Shown: positions 63,379 through 64,000 of the stretch, piece by piece
How the letters are laid out: every line of letters begins with the position of its first letter
How positions within the stretch are numbered: position 1 is the first letter of the stretch
Source: Sabellastarte sp. h YS-2021
Lineage: Eukaryota > Annelida > Polychaeta > Sabellida > Sabellidae
Assembly: GCA_964017235.1 (NCBI GenBank)
Contig: OZ024929.1
Location: 159,635,609-159,699,608 of the forward strand
Reading direction: 5' to 3'
DNA length: 64,000 bases
The notes under the pieces: model-generated
What the model was told of the DNA's origin: nothing
Database searches by the model: none
What the model saw: the letters and a program-made list of their open reading frames with translations, nothing else
Made by a program: the position numbers and the translations under genes

Positions 63379-64000
63379 ATCTCCCACCCAGCTCGCCGGC
63401 GGGAGATTATAATTTACACCATCTGTGTGCGTGCGTGCATGCGTGAGTGCTTGCTTGCGTGCGTGCGTGGGTCACACAGTTTTTTCTGAAACTACTACAG
63501 TTACACATTCTTGGTAAATTACTTGTCCTAATGAATTTTTACGCTCTTCAAAATTTTTTTGGTTTGGTGAACTTTGGCCTACTTTTAAGTAAGTAATAGC
63601 ACTTTTACCTAATATAATTATATGGCTTATAACTCTGAAACTATTGCATTTAGAGTATTTTTGACGTTGTTCAGCTACTTTCTCCACAGCTACAACATGG
63701 TCAGTAGTTTCGAAGTGTATCTCCATAGCTAAGTGAGTAATAGCTACTTTCTTAATTTTTAATGATAACCATGATGAGTAAATGGCTTATATCTTCAAAA
63801 GTATTGCAGCTACACAATTTCTCTCAAATATGTTGTTCCTCTACTTTTTTGTGAACTGTAACATATTGACGTTTCACAACTGTTGCTCAATGTACAAGTG
63901 ATTAATGGCTACTTTATTGCTACTTTTAGTGAAAATGTGAAAAATCACAAATATCTCACAAACCATAAGAGCAAAATGAGTAAATGCTAATTATCTGTAA
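63379..64000 (-). mobile_element. Hairpin-ended element with 155-type repeats, runs off the window
   Basis: Hairpin ATCTCCC/GGGAGAT at 63379-63407, then a (gcgtgcgt)n segment (63427-63470), then minus-oriented 155-family units ('atagctaagtgagtaatagc', 'aaatatgttgttc'). Same order as 18587 onward. The other end lies beyond 64000. Confidence 0.75.

Overview
This window looks like nuclear DNA of a marine invertebrate animal. It has a spliced gene with short exons and long repeat-filled introns, no operons, DIRS, Ty3/gypsy, LINE and hAT-type elements, and large AT-rich satellite-like arrays. The repeat style resembles mollusc or other lophotrochozoan genomes, but the sequence alone does not fix the species.

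The one host gene I recognise is a LAPTM4-type lysosomal four-transmembrane protein on the minus strand. Six coding exons lie at 36.07-35.97, 34.88-34.80, 32.14-32.02, 31.21-31.11, 29.99-29.88 and 18.10-18.02 kb. A roughly 2.25 kb 3' UTR runs down to a poly(A) signal near 15.78 kb. The visible exons encode about 199 residues. The first coding exon (N-terminus) was not found and may lie in the repeat-rich upstream part of the window or beyond it. One intron appears to use a GC-AG splice pair, and the last intron is 11.8 kb of nested repeats.

Region by region: 0.3-6.5 kb is a nearly full-length but broken DIRS-type tyrosine-recombinase retrotransposon (minus strand) with 40-bp inverted terminal repeats. 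It is inserted in a 350-bp repeat array. 6.5-15 kb is a succession of tandem-repeat families with periods of about 350, 147, 133 and 155 bp. 15-36 kb is the LAPTM4 gene, whose introns hold a 3-kb foldback element, three hairpin-ended repeat units, two hAT-like MITEs with exact 8-bp target duplications, and a 110-bp palindrome. 36.6-42.4 kb is a 169-bp satellite array with local 338- and 507-bp higher-order periods. 44.7-50.5 kb is a second copy of the 7.9-14.9 kb mosaic. 51-55 kb holds a LINE 3' fragment, a short foldback and C-tracts. 55.5-59.1 kb is a 5'-truncated Ty3/gypsy element with a broken third ORF encoding a C2H2 zinc-finger-like protein, and a 3' LTR carrying several near-identical small palindromes. 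61-62.7 kb is another 147-bp array, and 63.4-64 kb another hairpin plus 155-bp-type array.

The most interesting theme is that the tandem arrays behave like the bodies of mobile elements. They have conserved first and last monomers, variable internal copy number, a GC-rich segment and a terminal hairpin, and each of the three 350-bp arrays is interrupted by a different transposon.
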